The translations under genes and the position numbers were made by a program. This document shows positions 11,965 through 23,545 of a stretch of DNA of 64,000 nucleotides, piece after piece; position 1 is the first letter of the stretch; the number at the start of each line of letters is the position of its first letter. The stretch lies in NCBI RefSeq assembly GCF_964275005.1, contig NC_092700.1, positions 21,623,674-21,687,673 of the forward strand, read 5' to 3'. A model generated the notes under the pieces. The model did not search any database and had not been told where the DNA came from. It saw only the letters and a program-made list of their open reading frames with translations. The DNA is from Diadema setosum. Taxonomy: Eukaryota; Echinodermata; Echinoidea; Diadematoida; Diadematidae.

Positions 11965-12637
11965 TGCGTCCCAAAAAGAACTATACACTTTTGAAATGGC
12001 TACCAAATAAAGGTAATAAGATTCTTGGGTAAAATGTTTATATTTATATAAAGCTCATATCCTTAACTATCATTATGACACCAAAAATTCTGAAAATAAC
12101 GCATGCTTCAGTGAGTAATGCCCACTTTTGTATAGGACACAAAAATTACCCTGCGCAGGAATTCACTATTCATTTTGCACGTGGTTATGAAACGCCATGA
12201 AGGAGTCAAAATTAATGATGGAATAAATCAGCAAACAGAGTCGAAAATAAACCAAGAGTTAAAAAAAACAATCAATATTATACAAAAATGTAATATTTTA
12301 CTGTTTTGTTTTCATATCATTGATTTTTGCCTGTACTTCAATTTATTTTTGTCTTTGTTGGCCGATTGATTCCATCATTAATTTTGACTTATCATGGCGT
12401 TCCATAACCAGGTGCAAAATGAATAGTGAATTCCTGTGCAGGGTAATTTTTGTGTCCTATACAAAAGTGGGCATTACTCACTGAAGCATGCGTTATTTTT
12501 GGAATTTTTTGTATCATATTGATAGTTGAGGATATGAGCTTTATATACATGTATTTATAAATTTTTTCCCCAATAATCATATATATTCCTATTTGGTAGC
12601 TATTTAAAAAGTGTATAGTTCTTTTTTGGACGCACTG
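11962..12637. mobile_element. mariner/Tc1-type MITE with long palindromic arms
   Basis: It starts CAGTGCGTCCCAAAAAGAAC and ends with the complement, flanked by TA on both sides (11960-11961 and 12638-12639). The arms continue as near-complementary sequence for about 250 bp each (for example GAATTCACTATTCATTTTGC against its complement), around a short centre. No transposase coding. It sits in a (TA)n microsatellite. Confidence 0.85.
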
Positions 12638-14199
12638 TATATATATATTATATACCTAATACATAAGATTATTGTTCACTGGTCATATTTACTATCAATC
12701 TCACAAACTTGTCACAGGGAAAAAGTTACTACGCTGAAATGATAGTGCCCTTTTTCTCTGCCCTAAGTTAAATGATAGAACAATTTTTCCCTGTGCATGT
12801 TACCATGGCACACGACACTTATGCTTGAAGGGACAGTTGACACTAGAGATGAGTTCATGACACATCAGTCTATCATCACCAACTTTGCATTGACACGTTG
12901 AATGGCGGACTAGAAATTCCATACAGCGAAAGATTTATAAACATTTAACAATTAAATTTGAAGTGGGTATGTGCAGGAATACATTTCAGTAAGTTAAGTT
13001 TCATTTACTCATTCCAGAAAAATACAGTGCTCAATAAATTTCCTACATAAAATAAATACTAAATCGTTGTGCGATGAAACACCTGTATATTGCAATCCTT
13101 TGATTAGCACTATAATCTGTCGCAACAAGGCTTGGCAGTGATGTCAGTGTGTGCTTTATTGCACACAGCTACAAATTACAAGCGTTCACACAATGCACTT
13201 GTGCATAATTATATGCGTGTGTTTAAGGATATCGCCTAGATTCACGCAAATATAACTGTCTTTTATTCCAGATTTGGTGGTTTGCTTCCGTTTGTACGTG
13301 ATCAAATCCTTAGCAGGTTCAATCAATGTATTCAAATTGAGCACCCAAAGCACATAAGGTGAAACTTGTATGTATTGAAGGTTAAAGATTGTTTTGCTTG
13401 CCTGTGTGCTTAGAAAGAAACATTGGGTGCTTCTCCAAACAATGGTCCCACAAACTCTTAAGTTTGCTTCATCACGTGCATGTTAGCATTTGTAAACTAT
13501 TCATGGAAGTTGTAGATAAAATGGCGAGACCCTTTCCTCTGTAACAGTTGTCCCACTTTTATGAATAGCCTGTTGGCAAATCTAAGATCCTTGGTCATAC
13601 TCATCCACATTGTGAGTCACTTCATTGTGCTGCCACTCAATCATTAAATCTGATAAGTTATAAATGGAGTTTTTAAAGACCCATCTCTTGGCTTTCTTGC
13701 TAATTAACAGAATGATGTTTACTGTAAAATACACTAAATGTGTCCATTCTCAACATCATCAAAATTCACACTGATGTTGAATATGCTGATGCCAATTCTT
13801 CTTTCCTGAAATCAGTAAGAGTAGCACTTCAAGTTCAAAGGAAGGAAGGGAGGGATAGATTTCATGCTCTAATGCTTGCACAGTGATGTCAGTCCATTCA
13901 AATTATGTGAACATGACATCACTATGCTTGCTGCACTAAAGCATGAATAATGATAACATGGTGAGGGTAGACACTTTTTGTGTCTGAGTAGATCACATGG
14001 TGAGGGTAGACACTGATTTTGGGTGTTTAATAACTACATTTGTTTGATTTTATGTCTATGATTAATACCATTCTCTTGTTTGCTGTTTTCTTTTCAATGA
14101 TCGAGGGATGAGTGTTTAATAGTTACATTTATAACATATAAAGTTCAATTTTATGAGTTACACAGCTCTCTGTTAAATGTCCAATTTCAATTGTGACTT
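12638..14199. other. downstream flank of the SR/TFIIS-N-like gene
   Basis: No coding region supported. A hairpin of about 87 bp lies at 13861-13947 (CATGCTCTAATGCTTG facing its imperfect complement), and the 20-bp string CACATGGTGAGGGTAGACAC is nearly repeated near 13957 and 13993. No obvious poly(A) signal was found close to the stop codon at 14200. Confidence 0.4.
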
Positions 14200-14574
14200 T
14201 CATTCATTATCTTCTGCTTCACCTTCATTATGTTCTTCACTTGCTTCGCCTTCATTATGTTCTTCACTTGCTTCGCCTTTATTATGTTCTTCACTTGCTT
14301 CACCTTCATTATGTTCTTCACTTGGTTCGCCTTCATTATGTTCTTCACTTGGTTCGCTTTCATTATGTTCTTCACCTCCTTCGCCTTCATTATGTTCTCC
14401 TGGCGTGCCTTTTTCATTCTGCCCTGTTTGTACCTCTCTCTCTCCACCTTCCATATCTTCCACTCCGTCTTCATCAGTAAAATTGTAAATGTCATTCTGA
14501 TCCTGCAGGTTGCCAGTTACTACTGCAGGCAACTCTGTATATACTGACCTGCATGCTGTATCTGGGCTGCGTAT
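14200..14574 (-). CDS. SR/TFIIS-N-like protein, exon 4 (acidic repeat C-terminus)
   Basis: The terminal exon, 375 nt, begins after a CTACCACATTGCAG acceptor in phase 0 and ends at a stop at 14200-14202. It encodes 124 residues: a unique part (TELPAVVTGNLQDQ, DEDGVEDMEGG) and then about seven copies of a ten-residue acidic repeat, EEHNEGEASE, giving a strongly negative, probably disordered tail. The repeat is tandem at DNA level (30 bp), so its copy number may vary between alleles. Long frames in other phases and on the plus strand here are shadows of the repeat. Function of the tail is unknown; acidic tails often bind basic or nuclear partners, which is inference. Confidence 0.75.
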   Translation of the reverse strand: MRSPDTACRSVYTELPAVVTGNLQDQNDIYNFTDEDGVEDMEGGEREVQTGQNEKGTPGEHNEGEGGEEHNESEPSEEHNEGEPSEEHNEGEASEEHNKGEASEEHNEGEASEEHNEGEAEDNE

Positions 14575-15736
14575 CTGCAATGTGGTAGAAAAATAGATGC
14601 GATATTAAAACAGAGTACATTAAAATAAAAGTTTGCCATTGTGACATTTACCTAGCTTCTCCCCATTCCAGAAAAATAACAACAAAAACATTTATACCAT
14701 AAATAGGCCTACATGACACATGTCTCTCCCCCAATAATTCAATTAGCAGTTATTGGGAATAAAACTTGACATTTCAAATGTCATCAATTTCTAGGTGTTT
14801 TTGCACACTGGAACCAGCTGCAAGACTTGGAACGAGACATAATTTCATTTATGTTTGTTGTTGTTGTTGGTTTTATTTTCCAATGTTATAAAAATAATGA
14901 TAAAAATATGCACAGTTTACAATGCAATCAACAAGTTTTCAAATGCCAAGGCTTGTGCCAAGTCTTTGAATTCTGTGACAAGAATGTGAAAAATATGTGT
15001 TTGGGGTGCTTTTTTCGCCCACAATTTGAGCAAAAAAAAAAAAAAATGTTTTATTCCTACTTTGTGCTAATTAAATTATGATGATATGGAAGTTGTTTGT
15101 CAACCACATTGATTAGTGTTTTATTTTTTATGGAGTGGGGGGTAGTGTTCTTTTTTTTATAGTTATACTCTGTATGGAAATAAGATTGTTTCAGTTGTGC
15201 TGGGGAGTGTTCACGCACTAAACATTATGTCAGTTCAGTCATATCAACAATTATTATAGGGAATAAAGGTATTGCTTTTAACAGCTGCCTTCAATCTACC
15301 ATTATTCTTTAACACTGAACAACTCAGCTTCACCTGTTTGTTCTACTTAAAATATTTTACTCTCACAACACTGGTACATGATTAATTACATTCTTAATTT
15401 TGAAATGACCATCCCAACCAAAGGCAGATGTTAGTATTGCTCCCCCCCCCCATGATGATTTTTTAGGTGATGAAAAAGAAAAAAAAAGGAAAGGCAAGGA
15501 ATGACATTCCTACATAACTACGCATGTGATTTCCATTACAAACTCAAAACTACAATTCTAAACATGATATTGTAATACACTTAACCGGCCCCGGTGGCCC
15601 AACCGGCCCTGACAAACAGCCAGCCCATTTCAAAATTTCCCGACCATCAATATGACCAGTCCGACTATGCATTTCAATCAAAAGTACATACAAATCAAAC
15701 TGGTTTTATTCAGCTTTAAATCTAAGGAATACTTAC

Positions 15737-15912
15737 ATCACTTGCCAATGGCACACCCTCTTCATTCAATTCTTGATCTGTGATGAATCGGTCTTCAATC
15801 ACTCGTTTCCATCGTCTTGCCAGCAATGAGGCTACCTTGTCTCTCTTTGTATGATTCTCCAAGTGGTTTACCAAGGCCGTTATCCCACTGATGTGCGAAA
15901 GTGTGACTTTGC
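15737..15912 (-). CDS. SR/TFIIS-N-like protein, exon 3 (helical domain)
   Basis: A 176-nt exon between a TTATCCTTAAAAG acceptor (phase 1) and a TGAT/GTAAGTATT donor (phase 0). It encodes KVTLSHISGITALVNHLE, then RDKVASLLARRWKRVIEDRF and ITDQELNEEG. The pattern VTL...I..LVN.L..H...DKVASLA..L...WK.. fits the N-terminal helical (LW) domain of TFIIS, Med26 and PPP1R10, a small protein-docking module of transcription elongation and nuclear factors. The match is from memory, without a search. If right, the protein is nuclear and linked to transcription or RNA processing. Confidence 0.75.
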
Positions 15913-17429
15913 CTTTTAAGGATAAAACAAAATAATGGAAAATGTTACAAGAATCAAAAATGGGGATGAATGTATTGCCACTCCTTTCAGGGACACTAGT
16001 ATGGCCCAGATCCACTGCACATTCTAGAAAAATACTGCTTTGATCTTGCTGAATGATACATTAAGCCATTTAAGGGTGATGGAAATTCTTGAAAATACAT
16101 TTCTTTTCTAACTATTTAATTTGCACTAACTAGCAATTTGAAAAGGAGATATTTCGCACTGACACTTTACACATCTTGTCACAAGACTGCCAATTGCCAG
16201 AGGTATATAACTCTTGACTCATCCTTATTACTCCAGACAATTCAACATTTTCTTTTTCAATATTAGGGTGACAAAAAAAAAGAGAAATGTTTGCTACAGC
16301 TCAAACATACTGAAATTATGTAGTATTGTTCCATCGCAAAGTCAGGTTAAAAAAATTGTAGGTCTCGTATATGAGATTTATTGGCAGTTCGTAAAATTAA
16401 AAGAATATTATGATGTAAACTTTATCACTTGCAGTGGATTAATAATTGTACACCAGTTGTTTTGAGAGTATTATGAAAAGTCTAAACATTTTTTTCTTTG
16501 GAACCAAGGTCAACATCAAAATGTTAAGATATTTCACAATGCCTCCAAAAGACTAATGCAAAGCTCTTCATGTCATTCATAACTGGCACAATTTCATTAC
16601 AATTAGAGGTTAATAACTGCGCATCAGTTTTTTTTCGGGAGGCATACTGAACTGACCCCGTACAATGAGAACAGGTATCTAAGATGTGCAATGGGTAGGT
16701 TAGAGTAGGGGGTCAATCGTTTACTATGCAAATAACAAAAAAAAATGAATAATAAACAGCTTGGTTGCTATGCGGTCCTACACATGGATTACGCGTGCAA
16801 CATCAGAGTCATGTTATACGCGCGATGACGGTGATGCTTGCGTCAGACGCGAATGCACGGTAACTGCGGCGACGCGTTCACTGTGCACAGTGGCCATGGC
16901 CACTGCGAAGCACGGGTACCCGCTAGTTATAATAAAATTGTACATCATGACTTGTTATGTGGAGCAACACTACGGATAATATTTCTTGTTAGGAACGCAA
17001 ACTAGAGCAACTGTTCTCCAAGCAGAAGTGTCTGAGCATTGAACCAGATATCCACGAGTGTATATGTTTACCCCATTGCACACCCACACACACATAAACA
17101 AAAAGTGCATAGTGCATATGAACTACACTTGAACTTGAAATTTGGCCTTAGACTAGCACACACTAGCAAACTCCATCACTGTGGAAAGTGCATAGCACAC
17201 TACCAAACAGACATTTCAAAGTCTCAACAGCGAATGGGTTAATACTCAATATGCTTATTTGTTTGCCACATGAACAAAAATTGTTTTTAGGTACAGTGCC
17301 TCTTAAATATCAGTACTATGCCAGATACTGAAGAGGCTGACCTGGTTAAAGAGAGATTACATAACTAAATTAAAGTAAATAAATAGGTAAACAATATTGT
17401 ACACTTATTGTACTTCAAAATGCTCTTAC

Positions 17430-17495
17430 CATTCTTCTGGATACTGCCTGCTTTGGGAAATAATCTGCTTTCAACCACAGTGGCCATCAACTCAC
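17430..17495 (-). CDS. SR/TFIIS-N-like protein, exon 2
   Basis: A 66-nt exon with acceptor CTACTTGTTAG and donor AATG/GTAAGAGC, phase 1 on both sides. It encodes ELMATVVESRLFPKAGSIQKN, which leads without a break into the helical domain of exon 3 and supplies its first helix. The exact phase match with exons 1 and 3, and the good splice sites, are the main support for so short an exon. Confidence 0.7.
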
Positions 17496-18845
17496 CTAAC
17501 AAGTAGGAAAAAAAGTAATTGAATTTGTTGGAACAATTGAGATTTCATTTTATTCCCATAATAATTACCACAGTAAAGTAACCACCACAATTTCCACATT
17601 CCAACCGAAAACAGGGTTGGGGTCCACATAATTCCACACATTTACCAGCTTAATTGTTCCAGTTCAGGGAACATGTTTGGTTTGGATCAGATCTGGGCTT
17701 CTTTATACAATTTTGCTGGGGAAATAATTTTGACAGGAAATTTGTTTTTAGAAAATGCATGCCCAGAACATTGCATTTTTTCATTCATTTGTAATAATGA
17801 TTGCCATGCAATTCCAAAATATCTCTGGAAAATTCAGTTGAAAGTACATTACTAGAGCAGGGTGATTAAGGGAGAAAGGGTAATAATATTGCAAATTTTG
17901 AAATCAATATGGCATAACAATGGGGATGAGGATTGGGTAAATCACACTGAAATCAAAGAAGAAAACAAGAAAATTGGAAAGGGGAAAGGAAAAGCATACA
18001 ACAGGTTTCAGTTCAAACAATATCACAATCTCAGGTCTTTTCTTTTTTTTTTCTTTTTTTTAAAAATAAATTCCAGGTCTCTTTTAATTTCTGAGGTGTA
18101 CTACTTGTTGGAGTAAAGCAGATAAATCTCCCCAAAGAGATGGTCTTGTTGGTCTACAAACGTGAAATTTTCACAAATGATTTGTTTTTAACAAAGAATC
18201 ACTTGATGACCATTTACTGCAAATTACAGTCCCCTTTGCATGCATTACATCCGATTTGCATGCATTACATCCAATTTAATAATATATTAAGCAATTTGAG
18301 TTGTCAAGATGGCCATTTTAAGGATTCAGATTCAAGGTTTCATTATAAGGGATACCTAAAGTGTAAGTTCCAGAAAATGTCACTCCCCAAATGTAAATGA
18401 CACACATACTTGCTAAAAGAGTGAGAATGACTCCAAGAAATATTGAAAACAACTGCAAAAAGAGTGCATTTTGAGGAAAAATTTTTCTTTAAAGGGATTT
18501 AGTAGCTTTCAAAAACAAGAGCAATTATATCAAGATTAATAATATTATATTGTTCCAACAGTAAAAACAAACTACTGAAAGTTTCAGATCAAATGAAAAT
18601 CATTTACTACCTTAAAACAGTTAACAAATGATGCCAAGCATATAGTCGAATACCAGTACCCTCTGCTGATAGCCCACCAGGCCGCTAGAGACGGGGGACT
18701 TTACAACAGGAAATGGGTGTGTGGAAAAGCATATGGTTTTATAAACCATCCGGTGTTGGTTAATAAATTTTGAGTGTGAAAATCATTGATATCTCGAAGG
18801 TATAAAAGCAAGCAATTAGCTTGCAATTTTGAAGAGATACCAGAC

Positions 18846-18917
18846 CAGTGGCGGATCTACGGGGGGGGGGGGTTTAGGGGGTTTAAACCCCCCCCCCCCT
18901 TGGGCCCTTGGGCTGGC

Positions 18918-18950
<33 letters not shown>

Positions 18951-19056
18951 TTGTTACGCTGATGGGCCCGGCATATGCATCATGCAACGGGGGGGGGGGG
19001 GGGGGGGGGAAGGCAAACCCCCCCCCCTTGCAAAAAAAAAGCTAGATCCGCCCCTG
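18846..19056. mobile_element. CAGTGGCGGATC-type MITE (hAT-like ends)
   Basis: The termini CAGTGGCGGATCTACG and its complement TAGATCCGCCCCTG are inverted, and CAGAC flanks both ends (18841-18845 and 19057-19061). The interior is mostly G, C and A homopolymers. CAGNGGCGG ends resemble hAT-type elements, but a 5-bp duplication is not the usual 8, so the superfamily is open. It lies in intron 1 of the SR gene. Confidence 0.65.
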
Positions 19057-19473
19057 CAGACTGACCTAAGTGTTTGTAATTATGTTGGCAAAATAAGCTA
19101 AATCGAATAAATGTGATTTGGATATCACTCAATGTTACTGCATCCCTTTAAGTTTAAGCGTTATTCCTCATTTACCTCCTTCAGAATGTGAAATTTATTT
19201 ACATTCTTTTGGAACAGTTTCACTCTTTTGGAGTAGTTTTCATGCTTGTTTTTCACTTTCACATTAAGAGAGTACTATGTACGGGAATGAAAGACAGCTT
19301 GAATCTCCAATATGTAGCTTCTGGATTTTGCACAGCTCCAACCCCTATCATGCCTACAGGTATGTTGAATATTTACACTGCACTGTGCATTGACACCTTA
19401 AGTTATAAATCTTTCTATTTATGCTCTATGAGGTAGGCACAGTGAGTGGCACTGGCACAGGACACATACATAC

Positions 19474-19975
19474 CATCATGACTTCTGGACCTAGATGTAG
19501 ACCTTGGACTGCTTCTATGGTGACTTCTATCCCTCCTTCTGGACCTAGAAGTAGACCTTGGACTGCTTCTATGGTGACTTCTAGAAAGTCTATCCCTCCT
19601 TCTGGACCTAGAAGTAGACCTTGGACTGCTTCTATGGTGACTTCTATCCCTCCTTCTGGACCTCGAAGTAGACCTTGGACGGCTTCTATGGTGACTTCTA
19701 TCCCTCCTTCTGGACCTAGATGTAGACCTTGGACTGCTTCTATGGTGACTTGTATCCCTCCTTCTAGACCTAGATGTAGACCTTCGACTGCTTCTATGGC
19801 GACTTCTATCCCTACTTCTGGACCTAGATGTAGACCTTTGACTGTTTCTCTGGTGACTTCTATCCCTACTGCCTACAGAATCATACCGGTGATAACTTCT
19901 GGAGCGATTGCTACACCTACTGCCTCCAGCGTCATACCGGTGATGACTTCTAGTAGAGGGACTTATGTTATCCAT
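19474..19975 (-). CDS. SR/TFIIS-N-like protein, exon 1 (SR-repeat N-terminus)
   Basis: It starts at an ATG (19975; MDNISPSTRSHHRYDAGG) and ends at a GATG/GTATGTATG donor in phase 1, coding 167 residues. The body is Ser/Arg-rich with an 18-residue tandem unit of the form RSTSRSRRRDRSHHRSSP, about seven copies, one carrying a short extra insertion. SR domains are phosphorylated and mediate contacts in splicing and transcription bodies, so a nuclear role is likely. Together with exons at 17430, 15737 and 14200 the model gives 1119 nt, 372 residues and a stop, in frame throughout. The start is chosen because the frame closes upstream and the flank is CpG-rich. I do not recognise a named orthologue. 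Confidence 0.75.
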
Positions 19976-20290
19976 CTAAGTATGGTTGAGGGGTCTAGAT
20001 ATCGCGCACGTAAATTTGAAATGCTCTTATAATAGAAGTTATTCTATAATCGTACCTGAATTTCTCAATGAATATCACGAAAAAGCAGAAAAATCACCTC
20101 CCAGAATCTCCTGATGATACGATGACGGAGTAGTGCGCTGTCGCCGTTTGTATGTCGGACTTTTTTTTATGCGTTCAATTTCTCGGGGTATGTAAAGATC
20201 GCGCAGCTGCCCTCTGTAGTTTCATGCGTGAAAGTGTCTGCCCCTCTGCGGCTGTAACGTGCTCCGGCTTTCGTAGAATATTTTTTCACT
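19976..20290 (-). promoter_or_regulatory. likely promoter/5' region of the SR/TFIIS-N-like gene
   Basis: It lies immediately upstream of the start ATG. It is richer in CpG than its surroundings (GATGACGGAG, GCGCTGTCGCCG, ATCGCGCAGCTG, CTGCGGCTGTAACG) and has no long frame. No TATA box in a convincing place. Assigned by position and composition only. Confidence 0.35.
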
Positions 20291-20339
20291 TGATATTAAA
20301 TTTGTCCCTGTTATAAGCAACAGCAGTTTTACCTAACTT

Positions 20340-20560
20340 GTGTATATTATTGTTATTATTATTATTTTATGTGTTATTATTATTATCATTATTATTATTA
20401 TTATTATTGTTATTATTATTATCATCATTATTACTATTATCACCACCACCATCATCGATCATCATAATCATCATAATCATTATCATTTTCATTATTATTA
20501 TTATCACTTCCACCACCATCATCATTTTATCATTCTTATTATCATTATTTTTATCATTGA
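20340..20560. repeat. ATT/ATC trinucleotide microsatellite
   Basis: Interspersed ATT and ATC triplets. The reading frames across it (poly-Ile, poly-Leu, poly-Asn) are repeat artefacts. Confidence 0.9.
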
Positions 20561-20988
20561 TATTTTCATAATCGTTAATGATTTTCATTTATAAAGTTTT
20601 CTTACAATATTTCTAATCACTTTAACCAATAATATACACGTAATATAAAATGGAAAAAAGTAAAATATGAACATATACTTTGTGTGTGTGTGTGTGTGTG
20701 TTTGTGTGTGTGCTTACCCATTCGTCACCCTCTCATTTTCGTCACCCATACACTCTCATCTAATTTGTTTTCTTCAGTATCATTATGGCCCTCCCCTGTC
20801 ACAAATATATCACAAGTTAGCGCAAGAAATCACAAGCAAATTCAAATTGAAATCACACTTCAACTTCTATAGACTGAAATATTTATTCCTTTGTAATATT
20901 ATAATCGTTGTGTTAAAATTTGACTTAAAACACCATTTATTAACAGTATTTCAGCGTAGCTGGCAGCATACATTGTTCTTGTGTATGA

Positions 20989-21003
20989 TGACGTCACGTG
21001 GTA
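20989..21003. promoter_or_regulatory. overlapping CRE and E-box
   Basis: GATGACGTCACGTGG contains a full CRE palindrome (TGACGTCA) overlapping a CACGTG E-box, in a locally CpG-rich stretch (20990-21070). Such composite sites are common in promoters. No transcript start is proven here. Confidence 0.35.
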
Positions 21004-21535
21004 AACGATCGATCGAACAAATTACGAATTCTATCGACTCCGAACGAGACAAGCGAGACGACACGTCTAGGCTACAACATCCTTAGAACAGATTTTAAGG
21101 GAAGGTAGGTTTGTACAAGGTAAAAAATTGGAAATTTAGTGGAAAATTTGTTGGAAATCAAAATTTCTTACCTGCTTCCTTCTCATGTTGAGCGGTAAGT
21201 CAGGTATGTTTATTCCATGGGCGTATCGGCAAATTTTGCGCTTAGTCCTACGCGTAATATCGCTTGCTATACGCAGTTACGCTATGCGCGATCATTAGGT
21301 CCCTGCGCGAGACCTAGTACCCTTACTATATATACACTAGTCGATCTGAAAAGAAAAAAAAAATACAGAGAAAAGACAATCAATAACCAGATCATGAATA
21401 TACCTCACTGTTCATTTTTTCTGGGTTACCCAAATTTGAAAAATTGGTAGATCTACTGCAGTCTGAATCACAGTGCACCACACCCATTAATTTCAAAGGC
21501 TAACCCTAATGCCCATACGTTTCTGAAAAAAGAGT

Positions 21536-21612
21536 GGTTCCCCCGGGATTTGAACCCGGGACCTCTCGCACACCAAGCCCTTGCTCACCCATACCACGCC
21601 ATTGACGGCAGA
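21536..21612 (-). pseudogene. tRNA-like sequence (tRNA pseudogene or SINE head)
   Basis: The minus strand carries an A-box-like TGGCGTGGTATGGG and a perfect B-box with T-arm (CCCGGGTTCAAATCCCGGG), followed by a T-run terminator. The acceptor stem does not close: the 3' side reads GGGAACC but the 5' side does not complement it. It is therefore more likely a tRNA-derived SINE or dead tRNA gene than a working tRNA. Confidence 0.5.
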
Positions 21613-22132
21613 TGATGGAATGTTTCATTTGTTTAGATTATTAATTAAGCAGATCCTTACCACTACTAGTCACTAGATCTAGTAGCCAGGCCTAGCTAGT
21701 AATCTCGCTAGTAGAATATACGATTTCATGTAGTAGACTTGACGAAAAACTCTGTTTAGAAGAGGTACATGGTACAGCAGCACATTCAAGAAAATAATGT
21801 ATTTCAAGACCGAATGGATGTCTTCGCCATGATAACTGTGCGTGCCGCGCCGGTGCCCTAGTGTTAAAAATACAGGTTTCATTTACGGCTCGTACGTAGC
21901 TACCATAGAATAAGTAATCCAAGAAGGCTAAGCGCGCATTCACTCATGTGTTTAACGAGTGTCGTCTTTTTTCCCCAAAGGCTTGCGTGTTAGAGAGGTG
22001 AAGCGACCACATTTTACATGCACCCAGGGGAACACAAAACGTTATTTACAGTCTGAGTAGCATTTAATTCAAAATACCATTAGTCTTACAATAAATGTAC
22101 AATTTTATATACAACAACATATTTATATATAT

Positions 22133-22303
22133 TTTTAAAAATATATATATGTTAATATTATTTAATTGTTTAAACTTTAAGAAATGAAATAAATTAATCT
22201 TAATGAATATATTCGATTTTTAAAAATATATATATGTTAATATTATTTAATTGTTTAAACTTTAAGAAATGAAATAAATCAATCTTAATGAATATATTCG
22301 ATT
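22133..22303. repeat. tandem duplication, period 85 bp
   Basis: Two almost identical AT-rich copies (starting TTAAAAATATATATATG at 22135 and 22220), differing at one or two bases. A recent local duplication next to the CpG-rich block. Confidence 0.85.
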
Positions 22304-22309
22304 GTTCAT

Positions 22310-22815
22310 ATCGCGTGAGCTCAGCGCAGCTCAGCTCAGCTCAACCGGGGCGCCGGTGTGACAGCGGAGAGCGTCCCGGGCCCCCTGTCCCCCCTGCGCA
22401 GATAACAGTATTACTTGGATCTGAGTCAAGATGGCGGCCGTAATATGCGCATGAGATTCATTATGCTATAGTGCTGAGTGTTTTCCCCCGGAGCAGAGCG
22501 TCCCCCGTAGCTTTATAACAGGCACGCACGCGCGGAATCGATCGCGCACGTGCAGAATCGATCTCACACGAGGAAACGCAATCGATATACCTTTACGCTC
22601 AGCCCATTGAATTTAAAATCAGTAATTCACTCGCCACTGTACACACTGCTCGTGCCACGGCGCAGCGAACAGTCCCGGACACGCTCCTCTAGCAAAGAGC
22701 CACGAGGGGGGACGCGCTGCTCTAAGGGGGGACGCGCTGCTCTGGGGGGACCCGCTCCGCTGTTACACCGGCCTACTAGAGTACTGTTACATACAGTAAT
22801 AATGCAGCGGCTATG
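22310..22815 (+). promoter_or_regulatory. CpG-rich block with a YY1-type motif; likely promoter
   Basis: GC- and CpG-rich against an AT-rich background. At 22428-22440 lies CAAGATGGCGGC, the YY1 consensus, followed by ATATGCGCATGAG, which resembles half of an NRF-1 site. In many animals this pair sits just inside the first exon, in this orientation, so a plus-strand transcript could begin here. Short direct repeats GGGGGACGCGCTGCTCT occur at 22708-22745. No exon could be assigned. Confidence 0.45.
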
Positions 22816-23349
22816 ACGCGTGAAATGCCCTTAGCAAGATAAGCTAGCAGCGAGCTAGCTCAGCTGAGCCGACCGACTCGGCGCCCAGTAGCTTGAAATA
22901 CATGTGCGTTCGTGCGTGCCTCAGAGCAAATCCAATAAACACCATCTACGTCTACGTCGCTTAATAGGCGTTTCTCATCACGTTTACGCGCACATTAGCT
23001 GTCTATTATCTAGTTAGTCTATGGTAGCTACATGTAGCCATGAAACTGCTATGCACGCGCCGTTAGTTGTGGATTTTGCTTGTAGTATATTGACCCCGTA
23101 ACAATTTGATCTAGGTCTAGACAAACTCGCCCTGCCCTTAATAGTAAAGTAGACGTGCATTTAACTATTTAATAGCCATGTAGATCTACTCATTGTGAAT
23201 CTCTGTCACTGGCACAAAAACACAAGGTAGGCCTATATTCATTATTGAACAAGATAACATTTAAAAATCAAGGGGAATAAATGAAAACGTGAAGCTGCCC
23301 ACCTACAGGGACCATCAATGATCCCATCAAAATAAGAGTTTTATTAAGG

Positions 23350-23545
23350 CATTATTTGTCGTATCTGCTGGGGGTCAAGGGGGGGGGGGGGGGGGCACTT
23401 TGACCCATGGCTCTGACCGGGAAGGAAAAATGGGAAATTCTGCTAAATCAGCCCTTTTCCCTTAACCCTCTGGCCGGGAAAATCTACCCGTTGACCGGGA
23501 TTTGCCCCCTCATGACAAGTGACCACAGATACGCCACTGTTATTT
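23350..23545. mobile_element. possible MITE with GTATCTG-type ends
   Basis: GTCGTATCTGCTGGGGGTCA on the left faces CACAGATACGCCACTG on the right. Inside are a long G-run and blocks reading TGACCGGG and CTGGCCGGGAAAA. The imperfect ends resemble the CAGTGGCG family at 18846. The boundaries are approximate. Confidence 0.35.

Noticed and set aside
14177-14547. Plus-strand and other-frame readings over the acidic repeat (poly Cys-Ser-Ser-Leu, Phe-Phe-Thr)
   Set aside because: Shadows of the coding repeat in exon 4 of the SR/TFIIS-N-like gene, which has splice and phase support.
19421-20032. 203-codon plus-strand frame opposite the SR exon
   Set aside because: Antisense shadow of the SR repeat; no splice sites or domain on that strand.
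21536-21612. A functional tRNA gene
   Set aside because: Good A and B boxes, but the acceptor stem does not pair.
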